Positions 46,081 through 54,454 of a stretch of DNA of 64,000 nt are shown here, in pieces (position 1 is the stretch's first letter; every line of letters begins with the position of its first letter). Below the pieces are notes generated by a model, which searched no databases, was not told the origin of the DNA, and worked only from the letters and a program-made list of their open reading frames with translations. A program made the position numbers and the translations under genes. The DNA is taken from contig FNSS01000001.1 in assembly GCA_900104855.1 (NCBI GenBank), forward strand, positions 1,426,001 through 1,490,000, written 5' to 3'. The DNA comes from Rhizobiales bacterium GAS188 (GTDB taxonomy: Bacteria > Pseudomonadota > Alphaproteobacteria > Rhizobiales > Beijerinckiaceae).

Positions 46081-47592
46081 CTAGGCAGCCTTGGCTGTTT
46101 CGCGTTGCGTGGCCAACTGCATGATCCGCTCCTGAGTGGCGTCTCTCCCTGCAAGCTCGCCGGTGATCCGCCCTTCGCACATGACGACGATGCGGTCGCT
46201 CATGAGCAAAATCTCCGGCAATTCCGACGAGATCATCACGATCGCCTTGCCCTGATCGGCCAAGGAGCGCAGCAGCTTGTAGATTTCGGCCTTGGCGCCC
46301 ACATCGATGCCGCGGGTCGGCTCGTCGAAAAAGAGAATGTCGCAATCCCGCGCCAGCCATTTGGCGATCACGATCTTCTGCTGGTTGCCCCCCGAAAGAA
46401 GCCGGACCTCTTGCGTCGCCGAAGGGGTACGAATGTTGAGGAGCCTGATGAACGATTCGACGGTGGCGCGGATTCCCTGCCGCCGGAGAACGAATTTGAA
46501 CGCCAAGTGCCTGGCCAGAGTGGCCATGACGACGTTGGACTCGACATCCATGCCGACCGCCAAGCCAAACCGCTTGCGGTCCTCCGACAAATAGCCGATC
46601 CCCAGCGCAACTGCGTCGGCCGGCGATTTGATCGAGGCGCTGACGCCCCGCACGACGACTTCACCGGACTCGACGCTGTCCGCGCCGAATATCGCGCGCG
46701 CGACTTCGGTTCTTCCGGCGCCCATCAGGCCGGCGAATCCCAGGATCTCGCCCCGGCGCAGCATGAAACTGACATTCTTGACCAAAGGCCCGCAATTCAG
46801 GTTCCTGACTTCGAGCGCGACGTTGCCACGCGATGCCTGTTTCGGCGGTCGCGCGACGTCCATCAAGGTCCGGCCCACCATCATGCTGATGATCGTGTCC
46901 AAGCTTGTCGTCGCGGTCGGTGCGGTCGCGACATATTCGCCGTCGCGAAGGACGGTGACCCGATCGGAAATCTGCTTGAGTTCGTCCATCTTGTGCGAAA
47001 TGTAGACGATACCCACACCACGCGCCTTCAACTCCCGGATGATGTTGAACAATTCGGCGATCTCGGCGTCATTTAGCGCGGCGGTCGGCTCGTCCATGAT
47101 CAAAACGCGCGAATTGAAGGAAAACGCCTTGGCGATTTCCACCATCTGCTGTTTCGCAACGGTCAGCCTGCCGACGATCGCTCGCGGGTCGAGTTTCAAA
47201 TGCATGTGGGCGAGAATGTCCCGCGCCTGACGATTGAGCTTGTCCTCGTCGAGGAACACGCCCAATCCTCCCCGCGGTTCCCGGCCGATGAAAATGTTCT
47301 GGGCCACGGTCAGATGATTCATCAGCTGCAGTTCCTGATGAATGATCCCGATGCCCATCATCTGAGCGGCACGGGGGCTGGCGAGATTCACCGGGTCGCC
47401 ATTATAGAGAATTTCTCCGCTATCTTTGCTGTAGATACCCGCCAGAATCTTCATCAAGGTCGATTTGCCCGCGCCGTTCTCGCCGACCAGAGCATGGACC
47501 TCGCCCGCCAGGAGCTCGAATTGAACGCGCCTCAGCGCGCGAACTCCCGGAAAGCTCTTGCTGACGTCGCGAACTGATACGAGGGGGGACAT
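46081..47592 (-). CDS. Sugar ABC transporter ATPase (RbsA-like, two domains)
   Basis: The 503-residue protein has two fused nucleotide-binding domains as in RbsA/MglA. Domain 1 has Walker [17 protein letters not shown], signature region [17 protein letters not shown] and Walker [12 protein letters not shown]. Domain 2 has a degenerate Walker A ([16 protein letters not shown]) but a good signature [19 protein letters not shown] and Walker [17 protein letters not shown]. The start at 47592 fits the conserved N-terminus. A longer frame to 47844 is unsupported; a separate short signal-peptide-like ORF lies just upstream. Confidence 0.93.
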   Translation of the reverse strand: MSPLVSVRDVSKSFPGVRALRRVQFELLAGEVHALVGENGAGKSTLMKILAGIYSKDSGEILYNGDPVNLASPRAAQMMGIGIIHQELQLMNHLTVAQNIFIGREPRGGLGVFLDEDKLNRQARDILAHMHLKLDPRAIVGRLTVAKQQMVEIAKAFSFNSRVLIMDEPTAALNDAEIAELFNIIRELKARGVGIVYISHKMDELKQISDRVTVLRDGEYVATAPTATTSLDTIISMMVGRTLMDVARPPKQASRGNVALEVRNLNCGPLVKNVSFMLRRGEILGFAGLMGAGRTEVARAIFGADSVESGEVVVRGVSASIKSPADAVALGIGYLSEDRKRFGLAVGMDVESNVVMATLARHLAFKFVLRRQGIRATVESFIRLLNIRTPSATQEVRLLSGGNQQKIVIAKWLARDCDILFFDEPTRGIDVGAKAEIYKLLRSLADQGKAIVMISSELPEILLMSDRIVVMCEGRITGELAGRDATQERIMQLATQRETAKAA

Positions 47593-47603
47593 TGCCCGTC
47601 CGA

Positions 47604-47684
47604 TCAGGAAATTCTCGCCGACTGCACCATGGCCGGCGCCGCGGCGAACGACGCGAGCGTCGCCGCAATAAGCAATTTCCGCAT
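47604..47684 (-). pseudogene. Signal-peptide-only ORF, likely binding-protein remnant
   Basis: A 26-codon ORF ([19 protein letters not shown] and seven more residues, then stop) starts at 47684 behind a near-perfect AGGAG ribosome-binding site. The peptide is a textbook Sec signal sequence with no mature domain, and it ends 11 bp before the ATPase start. In CUT2 operons this is the place of the periplasmic binding protein. I infer a deletion that kept the ribosome-binding site and signal peptide. A functional leader peptide is the alternative. Confidence 0.6.
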
Positions 47685-47904
47685 GGGTGACTCCTGCCCT
47701 GAGGTGGTGTCGCTCGCTCTGCGGCGACACTTCCATACATGTAGGATGCCCGCGGCCGCCGATAGAATCAAGCGGCCGAATAGAGGCGACATGGGTTGCA
47801 AAAGCGGTCGACCCCACCTCTCGCCTTGCGGGAGGTCGGATCACGTTCGAGCCGGCTCACAAACCTATCCGGATATTCGGCGCTCCACCGCCACCGAACT
47901 CCAC

Positions 47905-47954
47905 TTGCCATATGCAAGCAGTCTAGCTATGGAGGCACCGCTTGCAATATGCAA
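47905..47954. promoter_or_regulatory. Paired palindromes, putative operator
   Basis: TTGCCATATGCAA (47905-47917) and TTGCAATATGCAA (47942-47954) are two near-perfect palindromes of one motif, 37 bp centre to centre. They lie between the divergent CUT2 transporter and the dihydrofolate-reductase-like gene, so one regulator could control both. The regulator is not evident in the window. Confidence 0.6.
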
Positions 47955-47979
47955 TCAGGTTGGTTTGTAGGGAGCGCAA

Positions 47980-48627
47980 ATGACTAAGCTTCGCGTCAAC
48001 TGCTTCACAATATCCGTCGACGGCTACGGCGCAGGACCCGATCAGGACCTCGACAATCCACTTGGCGTCGGCGGTGTCGCGCTGCACGAATGGGTATTCC
48101 CCACCCGCACCTTTCAACAGATGGTTGGCAAAGAGGGTGGCGCGACGGGCATCGACGACGACTTTGCGGCGCGCGGAATGCACAATATAGGCGCGTGGAT
48201 ACTTGGTCGAAACATGTTCGGACCTGTCAGGGGCGCTTGGCCGGACAATAATTGGAAGGGGTGGTGGGGCGACAATCCGCCTTATCACACCCCCGTCTTC
48301 GTGCTCACCAACCACGCACGTGCATCGATCGCCATGAGCGGCGGCACGACCTTCCACTTTGTCACCGACGGCATCCACGCCGCGCTTGAACGGGCTGTCG
48401 ACGCCGCCAACGGTCAAGATATCCGGATTGGCGGCGGGGCCGCCACGATCCGGCAATACCTTCGCGCCGGACTTATCGATGAGATGCACTTGGCAATTGC
48501 GCCGACACTCCTGGGTTCGGGAGAATCCCTGCTAGAGGGCATCGACGTACCAGAGCTCGGCTATCAACGCACCGAACACGTTCCCGCTCCGAACGCGACG
48601 CATGTCGTGATCACAAAGGGCAAATAG
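47980..48627 (+). CDS. Dihydrofolate reductase / RibD C-terminal family protein
   Basis: The 215-residue protein belongs to the YwjB/YyaP-type RibD_C family. Segments are LRVNCFTISVDGYGAGPDQDLDNP, GAWILGRNMFGPVRGAWP, PVFVLTNHARASI and DIRIGGGAATIRQYLRAGLIDEMHLAIAPTLLGSGESLL. The fold is that of dihydrofolate reductase with NADPH binding, but the substrate is unknown and these proteins are not the essential FolA. GGGAG precedes the ATG. It is divergent from the sugar transporter, with two palindromes between. Confidence 0.9.
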   Translation: MTKLRVNCFTISVDGYGAGPDQDLDNPLGVGGVALHEWVFPTRTFQQMVGKEGGATGIDDDFAARGMHNIGAWILGRNMFGPVRGAWPDNNWKGWWGDNPPYHTPVFVLTNHARASIAMSGGTTFHFVTDGIHAALERAVDAANGQDIRIGGGAATIRQYLRAGLIDEMHLAIAPTLLGSGESLLEGIDVPELGYQRTEHVPAPNATHVVITKGK

Positions 48628-48737
48628 CCAGTCGCGACGCGTGAGGCGTCCACCCTCCCCCAACTTCGTGCGGGAGGGATAGCGTGCCTCCGTGCTCAGT
48701 GAAAGCCGGTACCAGACAGGAAGCGCGTCAGCCGGTC

Positions 48738-49868
48738 TCAAACGGCGGCCTCCAGGCTGGCGCCAAGAGTCGTGCTTGCACTGCTACTTGCGGGCTGAGC
48801 GCGCATGGACGTGATCATCTCCTCGAACATCACGAGATCCTCGCGGGCATCGCGCGGCGACGTCTTGGGTGGGTTGCCGCGCGTGATGCTGTCATGGAAG
48901 GCTTCCCATTCGAGGGCGAAGGAATCGCGCCAGGCGAGGCTGGTGCTGGTGCGGGCCATGCCGCGCTCATCGACATCGGTGACGACGAGGCGGCCCGGCA
49001 GGTTGCGGATATAGGGCGTGTCATACTGGACACCGATGACGCGCGACGGGGAATAGACCTCGATATGGGCATCGAAGCGCGGGATGAGGTCGATGCCGGT
49101 CTCGAACTGGCAGACATATCCGCCATAGTCGAAGGCCGCCGAGATAGAGCGCCCATCCTCGCCCCGGCAAGCAGCATAGAGCACGCGGCGCGGCGCTCCG
49201 AGCAGCTCGCGCATGGCCGACAGGTCATGGCTCGAGAGGCCGAGCAACAGCCCATAGGCGTTCTCGAGCTGCGGCGATGCCGGTCCGATCGCCTCGGCGA
49301 TGCGCGCCGACTGGAGACGGCGCAGCTCCTCCGCGGCGCCAGCCGGCAAGTCGATCGGCCGGATGACGTCCGCCATCTCGGCGATGATGAGGGTGTTGCG
49401 CCCGAGCACGTCATGGACGCGGGCGAGGCGGATATCGGCAAGCTCCCGCACCAGCGCCTTGGCCTGCGTGAAGGCCGGCGCATAGCGGCGCATATAGCCG
49501 ACCTGCGCGACGGATCCGGATGCCTGCTGCTCGGCGATCAGGGCATCGGCCTCGGCGAGCGTGATGCACATCGGCTTTTCGATCAGCACATGCTTGCCGG
49601 CCCGCATGGCGGCGATCGCAACCTCGGCGTGGAAGACGTGTGGGTTGGCAACGAGCACCGCATCGACCGCATCGCAAGCGATGAGCTCGCGATAATCGAG
49701 GAAGCGATGCGGCACGCCCCAACGCTCTGCGACGCCGTTCACCACATGCGGGCTGACATCGCAGAGTGCGGTCACCTGGAAACGAGCCGGCAGCTCGCGC
49801 AGGATCGGCAGATGGATGATCTGGGCGACCTCGCCGCAACCGACGATTCCCACCCTGACGCGTTGCAT
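48738..49868 (-). CDS. Gfo/Idh/MocA family oxidoreductase
   Basis: The 376-residue NAD(P)-dependent dehydrogenase has the Rossmann motif VGIVGCGEVAQIIHLP and the family motif GKHVLIEKPMCITLAEAD, with the EKP lysine. The C-terminal alpha/beta domain follows (HDLSAMRELLG). It likely oxidises a sugar or cyclitol imported by the transporter encoded just upstream; the substrate is inferred only from context. The start at 49868 is supported by GGAGG; six extra N-terminal residues would be needed for the longer form. It ends the CUT1 operon. It could also serve as an inositol dehydrogenase, but nothing specific shows that. Confidence 0.9.
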   Translation of the reverse strand: MQRVRVGIVGCGEVAQIIHLPILRELPARFQVTALCDVSPHVVNGVAERWGVPHRFLDYRELIACDAVDAVLVANPHVFHAEVAIAAMRAGKHVLIEKPMCITLAEADALIAEQQASGSVAQVGYMRRYAPAFTQAKALVRELADIRLARVHDVLGRNTLIIAEMADVIRPIDLPAGAAEELRRLQSARIAEAIGPASPQLENAYGLLLGLSSHDLSAMRELLGAPRRVLYAACRGEDGRSISAAFDYGGYVCQFETGIDLIPRFDAHIEVYSPSRVIGVQYDTPYIRNLPGRLVVTDVDERGMARTSTSLAWRDSFALEWEAFHDSITRGNPPKTSPRDAREDLVMFEEMITSMRAQPASSSASTTLGASLEAAV

Positions 49869-49896
49869 GAAAACTGCCTCCGTCACTTCATCAGCC

Positions 49897-50724
49897 TCAC
49901 CCCTTCACGCCGCCTGCGACATTTCCCTGGATCATGTATTTCTGCACGAACATAAAGAACAGGAAGGCCGGGATCATCGTCAGGGTCGCGGCGGCCATCA
50001 GGCTTCCCCAGTCGGTCGCGTATTGCTGCATGAACATCTGCACGCCGACCGGAATCGTCATGGTCTCTTCATCGCGCAGGAAGACGCTGGCGATGAAAAA
50101 CTCGTTGTAGGAGAAGAGCGTCGCGAAGATCGCCACCGCGGCGAGGCCTGGCCCTGTGAGCGGGAGCACGATGCGGCCGAAAGCCTGCATCCGCGAGCAA
50201 CCGTCGACGAGCGCCGCCTCCTCGAGCTCGCGCGGGATCGAATCGAAGAACGCCCGCAGCATCCAGGTCGCGAAGGGCAGATGCACGACCGTGTAGATGA
50301 GGATCACCGATAGCGGATTGTTGATCAGGCCGAGCGCCTTGAAGATGATGAAGAGCGGAATCAGTGCCAGGATCACCGGGAACATCTGCACCCCGAGCAG
50401 GATGCGCGAATAGGCCGTAATGGGCGCGGACGGGTAGCGCGACAGGGCATAGCCGGCGAAGGCCGCAGCCGCGAGGGTGAGCAGCGTGCTCGCCAAAGCG
50501 ATCAGCAGCGTGTTGCCGAGGAAGCCGAGATAGGCCGTGCGCGCCAGTAGGAAGCCGTAATTCGCCAGCGTATAGCTCGCCGGCAGCACGCTCTTCGACA
50601 CCAGCATCTGCTCCGTCGTCTGGAACGAGTTGAGGATCGTCAGGATGATCGGCGCATTGATCAGGAGCGCGATCGCGAGGACCGCGAGGAAGAGCATCCA
50701 GCGCGTGGCGGGAGAGATGCGCAT
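49897..50724 (-). CDS. Sugar ABC transporter permease (MalG-like)
   Basis: The 275-residue permease of CUT1 type has six hydrophobic helices and the EAA loop DSIPRELEEAALVDGCSRMQAFGRIVLPLTGPGLAAVAI. It begins with a helix near ALLINAPIILTILNSFQ. Its start overlaps the stop of the MalF-like gene by one base (TGATG). It forms a heterodimer with that protein in the inner membrane. Confidence 0.95.
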   Translation of the reverse strand: MRISPATRWMLFLAVLAIALLINAPIILTILNSFQTTEQMLVSKSVLPASYTLANYGFLLARTAYLGFLGNTLLIALASTLLTLAAAAFAGYALSRYPSAPITAYSRILLGVQMFPVILALIPLFIIFKALGLINNPLSVILIYTVVHLPFATWMLRAFFDSIPRELEEAALVDGCSRMQAFGRIVLPLTGPGLAAVAIFATLFSYNEFFIASVFLRDEETMTIPVGVQMFMQQYATDWGSLMAAATLTMIPAFLFFMFVQKYMIQGNVAGGVKG

Positions 50725-51638
50725 CAGCTCGCCTCGCGCTGCCGGCGCAGGAGCAGGACGGCGAGCGCCATGAGGATCAGGAAGGTCACGAAGGACACGG
50801 CCGAGCCGAGGCCCACCTGGTTGCGCGCGAAGGTCAGGCGGTAGGCGAGGATGATCAGGTTCTCGGTCGCGTTCGAAGGCCCGCCCTGGGTGATCAGCCA
50901 GGGCGTCTCGAAATCATTGACCGTGAAGATCGTCATCAGGATGCACAGGATGATCGAGATGCCCTTGAGCTGCGGCATGGTGACATGCAGGAAGGCCTGC
51001 CAGCGCGTGGCGCCATCGAGGGCGGCGGCTTCGTAGAGGGAGCGGTCGATCCCTTGCAGCGCGCCGAGGATCGACACCATCATGAACGGAAAGCTGCGCC
51101 AGATCTTGACCAGGCAGACGACGGCCTGCGCCCAGAAATCCGATGAGAGGAAATAGATGGGGTTGACGCCGATCAGCATCAGGAACTGGTTCACGGGCGC
51201 CGACTGATCGGCGACGAGCCAGCGCCAGCTGACGACGGAGACGATCGAGGGGATGATCCAGGGCAGCAGGAAGGCGACCCGAAAGAAGGCGCGCCCGGGC
51301 ACGTCGAGGTTCATCAGGAGGGCGATGCCGAGGCCAAGCAGGTAGCAGCAGGCGACATTGACGACGGCGAAAACGACGCTGAACCGCAGCGCGTTGTAGA
51401 AATCGGTGAGCCCCGCGAGCGTCCGATAATTGTCGGCGCCGATGAAGCCGCCGGGCTTGAGCAAGGTGCCGCCATGGATGGAGTAGCTCATGCCGGAGAG
51501 CAGCGGATAGGCGATCACAGCGCCGATCAGGACGATCGAAGGCAGAAGCAGCAGCAGCGGCAGGAGGTCGGTGCGCCGGCGCCGCGCCGCCGTGGCGACC
51601 GGCCCCGCGCGCTCGTCGACGGACGCGGTGATCGCCAC
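50724..51638 (-). CDS. Sugar ABC transporter permease (MalF-like)
   Basis: The 304-residue permease has six helices and the EAA loop GIDRSLYEAAALDGATRWQAFLHVTMPQLKGISIILCILM, typical of UgpA/MalF subunits. LLLLLPSIVLIGAVIAYPLLSGMSYSI is the first helix. It lies 10 bp after the binding-protein gene. No nucleotide-binding subunit is encoded in this operon. Confidence 0.95.
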   Translation of the reverse strand: MAITASVDERAGPVATAARRRRTDLLPLLLLLPSIVLIGAVIAYPLLSGMSYSIHGGTLLKPGGFIGADNYRTLAGLTDFYNALRFSVVFAVVNVACCYLLGLGIALLMNLDVPGRAFFRVAFLLPWIIPSIVSVVSWRWLVADQSAPVNQFLMLIGVNPIYFLSSDFWAQAVVCLVKIWRSFPFMMVSILGALQGIDRSLYEAAALDGATRWQAFLHVTMPQLKGISIILCILMTIFTVNDFETPWLITQGGPSNATENLIILAYRLTFARNQVGLGSAVSFVTFLILMALAVLLLRRQREAS

Positions 51639-51648
51639 GGCGAAGCCT

Positions 51649-52950
51649 CTATTCCTTCATGATTGCCTTGAGCTTGTCGTCGGCATGCGCCATCGCTGCA
51701 CCGACATCCTTGCCTTGCAGGAGTTCCTGAGTCAGCGACTGCAGGACGCCGTCGCCTTCGACCGCATTCAGCTTCGGGAAGATGCTCGCCGAGGCGTTCC
51801 CGGTCGCCTTGCCGACCGGGACATAATCGTCGATGGCGATGCGGCGAACCTCCGATTGCGTGAAGAACGGGTCCTTGGCGATCGACAGGCGCGCCGGAAG
51901 CGAGCGCACATGGCCCTCGGTCCAGAGCGGTTTCTGGTTCTGCGACCACCATTTCAGGAAGGTCTTGGTCTCTTCCGGATATTTGGTCTGATCATAGATC
52001 ATGATGTTGTTGACCCAGAGCACAGTGCCCTTGTCGCCATGCGGGCCGGTGAGCGGCTCCAGCATGCCGAATTTGTCGCGCTGATCGGCCGGAGCCGTGT
52101 CGAGGAAACCCGGACCGTCGAGCATCATCGCGGCCTGCCCTTGCAGGAAGGCGCGACGGCGCTGGTCGGAATCATAACCCGCGCTCGCCGGATGCACCGA
52201 ACCATCCTTGACGAGATCGGAATAGAAGGCGAGGGCCTCGCGGTTGCGGTCGCCGTTGACGTCGAGATCGCGCGTCTCGGTAAACAGCCCGCCGCCATTG
52301 TTGAGGATCAGGCTCAGCACATAATGCATGCCGCCCGTGTCGCCCGAGCCGACGACACCGAACTTGCCGTCCTTGGTCAGCTGCTTCGCGGCCGCGCGAA
52401 ACTCCGCCCAGGTCGTGGGCGGCTTGAGACTGGCCGCGGCGAACAGATCCTTGCGGTAGAACCAGACGCGCAGATCGAGATTCCAGGGGAGCGCCACGTA
52501 GTGCCCGTCGAAGCGCAGGCGGTCGACGCTCCCGGGAAAGAAGTCGGCAAGGTCGCCGGATTGCTTCAGCTCGGCAACCACATCGTCCATGGGACGGATC
52601 GCGCCTATGCCGGCAAACTGCACCGCCTGGTAGCCGGCGCCCGTACTGATGTCCGGAGCGGTTCCGGAAGCAATGGCGGTCGCATAGGTCTGGTACCAGT
52701 TCGACCAGGGGATCGAGCGATATTTGACCTGGATCTTCGGGTGCTCGCCGTTGAACACATCGACGAGCTTGCGCGCGGTGTCGATATATTCGGGCGGTCC
52801 CCAGATCTGGTCCCAGAAATTGATCGTCACCTGGGCCTTCGCACCGACGGGCAGCATCAGGAGCGAAGCGCCCATCGCCAGCAACAGGCGCACGAGCAGA
52901 CGCAAGCTTGAACGGCGCAGGCTTGAATGGACGAAGACGAATTCCGGCAC
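51649..52950 (-). CDS. Extracellular sugar-binding protein (CUT1)
   Basis: The 433-residue protein is a MalE/UgpB-type solute-binding protein. I start it at GTG 52950 because GAGGGAGGACGAC lies immediately upstream and the signal peptide (VRLLLAMGASLLMLPVGAKAQ) then sits at residues 20-40. The mature part has VTINFWDQIWGPPEYIDTARKLVDVFN, VALPWNLDLRVWFYRKDLF and DGPGFLDTAPADQRDKFGMLEPL. A 15-bp in-frame duplication (52901-52930) gives the repeated SSLRRSSLR in the signal region. It is the first gene of the binding protein-permease-permease-dehydrogenase group. Confidence 0.93.
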   Translation of the reverse strand: MPEFVFVHSSLRRSSLRLLVRLLLAMGASLLMLPVGAKAQVTINFWDQIWGPPEYIDTARKLVDVFNGEHPKIQVKYRSIPWSNWYQTYATAIASGTAPDISTGAGYQAVQFAGIGAIRPMDDVVAELKQSGDLADFFPGSVDRLRFDGHYVALPWNLDLRVWFYRKDLFAAASLKPPTTWAEFRAAAKQLTKDGKFGVVGSGDTGGMHYVLSLILNNGGGLFTETRDLDVNGDRNREALAFYSDLVKDGSVHPASAGYDSDQRRRAFLQGQAAMMLDGPGFLDTAPADQRDKFGMLEPLTGPHGDKGTVLWVNNIMIYDQTKYPEETKTFLKWWSQNQKPLWTEGHVRSLPARLSIAKDPFFTQSEVRRIAIDDYVPVGKATGNASASIFPKLNAVEGDGVLQSLTQELLQGKDVGAAMAHADDKLKAIMKE

Positions 52951-53146
52951 GTCGTCCTCCCTCTGGCTCACGCCGTCAGGGGCCGCCGGCAATGCCGATG
53001 TGGCGCAGTCACGCCTCGTCGGCGCGGGACGAACCCACAATGGCGCTTCCTCATGCTTCGCACATTTTCTCGCGCGAATGCGATAGGTCATCGATGACAT
53101 ACGCCAGTTTTGGCGAGAATCCAAGCGATGATTATTCACGCAACAC

Positions 53147-54277
53147 TCAGCGAACCGCCCTCGAACTCGGCACCAGGCCGGTCGAGGCCCTGATATTGAG
53201 GCGTGTCGGCAGGACCACTACCTGGCGCTCGAGATCGGCGCCGATGGCCCTCAGAGCGAGTTCGCAGGCCGTGCGCCCCAATTCCCAGGCCGGCAGAGCT
53301 ACGGCCGTCAATGGCGGAGCGAGATGGGGGGCGAGCATGTCGTCATAGCCGATGACGGAGATGTCGTCTGGCACGCGCAGCTTCGCCTCGTAGAGCGCCT
53401 GCAGCAGGCCGGTCGCGAAGACGTCCCCGGTCACCAGCACGGCGGTCGGCCGCTCAGGCAAGCCGAGGAAGCGGCGCATCGGCTCGTATCCGGCTCCATG
53501 CTCGCCGGGAGCGACCGGGAAGCCCGAGCGTCTCGGATAGGTTGAGAGAAAGACGAGGTCCCGGTCGACGGAAATCCCTGCTTGCCTCAAGCAGTCGACA
53601 TAGGCGGACAGCCTCTCGTTCTCGATGGATTGCGGCCTCGGGCCCGCATGGACATAGCGCGCCGGATCCGCCCCGACGAAGGCGATCCGCCTGTGGCCGA
53701 GCCCGATCAGGTGCTGCATCGCCTGGCGGCAGCCGATGAGGTTGTCGACGACGACCGCATGCGTCGGGCAGTCGACCAACCGTTCGACTTGCACGACGGG
53801 GATTCCGGCCGCCATCGCCAAGGCGACATTTCCGGCATCGACCGCATGCGAGAAGATCAGCGCGTCGACCCGGCTCTGGATGAGCTGGGTGACCCCCTTG
53901 TGCTCGCGCTCGCGATTGCCTTCGAGGTTGACGTTGAAGACCTTGTAGCCCTTGGCGAAGGCGTCGTCGTCGACCCCCGACGCGATGCCCGCGAAGAACG
54001 GATTATAGGTCATGTAGGACAGAAGATGGCCGAGCGTGTGGGTGCGCCGGGTGCGAAGCCCGCGCGCGACGGCGTTCAGCGAATAGCCGGCCGCCTTGAT
54101 GGCCGCCTCGACGCGGCTGCGGGTTTCCTTCGCCACATAGCCGCGACTATGCAGCACCCGTGCGACGGTCGCGGTCGAGACGCCTGCCGCCTGCGCGACG
54201 CCGAGGAGCGTCGCCGACTTGCTGAGCGCAACGGGCGACGCCGATCCGTCATGCGGCAGGGATGGCTCTTTGGGCAT
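53147..54277 (-). CDS. LacI-family transcriptional regulator
   Basis: The 376-residue repressor has the N-terminal LacI helix-turn-helix and hinge (TLLGVAQAAGVSTATVARVL, then GYSLNAVARGLRTRRTHTLG) followed by a periplasmic-binding-like sensor domain (VDALIFSHAVDAGNVALAMAAGIPVVQVERLV, AVLVTGDVFATGLLQALYEAKLRVPDDISVIGYDDM). The start at 54277 is preferred to one six codons earlier. It lies directly upstream of the CUT1 transporter on the same strand and very likely controls it in response to the sugar. Confidence 0.94.
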   Translation of the reverse strand: MPKEPSLPHDGSASPVALSKSATLLGVAQAAGVSTATVARVLHSRGYVAKETRSRVEAAIKAAGYSLNAVARGLRTRRTHTLGHLLSYMTYNPFFAGIASGVDDDAFAKGYKVFNVNLEGNREREHKGVTQLIQSRVDALIFSHAVDAGNVALAMAAGIPVVQVERLVDCPTHAVVVDNLIGCRQAMQHLIGLGHRRIAFVGADPARYVHAGPRPQSIENERLSAYVDCLRQAGISVDRDLVFLSTYPRRSGFPVAPGEHGAGYEPMRRFLGLPERPTAVLVTGDVFATGLLQALYEAKLRVPDDISVIGYDDMLAPHLAPPLTAVALPAWELGRTACELALRAIGADLERQVVVLPTRLNIRASTGLVPSSRAVR

Positions 54278-54351
54278 TCGGCGGCGCCTCAGCACTCACG
54301 ACATCGCGCGACGCCTGACATTTCACCTTTGCGAACGGCCCGCAATCCCTC

Positions 54352-54440
54352 TGGAACCGCGACCGTCTCTCGGGCGCCCTTCCTTGTAGCGGTGCGATCG
54401 CCTCGCCGCCTCGAGGGCGGGCGGGACGTCCGCGGTCCCA
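54352..54440. repeat. Dispersed intergenic element, copy C
   Basis: An 89-bp copy with ends TGGAACCGCG / CGCGGTCCCA (one change) and the same ACCGTCTC...GCGGGCGGGACG core. It begins 74 bp upstream of the lacI start and ends 14 bp after the iolB stop, where it may terminate the inositol operon. Confidence 0.78.
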
Positions 54441-54454
54441 GGTGCCTCCTGCCC

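Noticed and set aside
48728-48750. TCTCAAACGGCGGCC at the end of the Gfo/Idh/MocA gene as a third copy of the 42-bp parDE repeat
   Set aside because: Only about 12 bp match and they reflect similar terminal codons (Ala-Val-stop) rather than a repeat.
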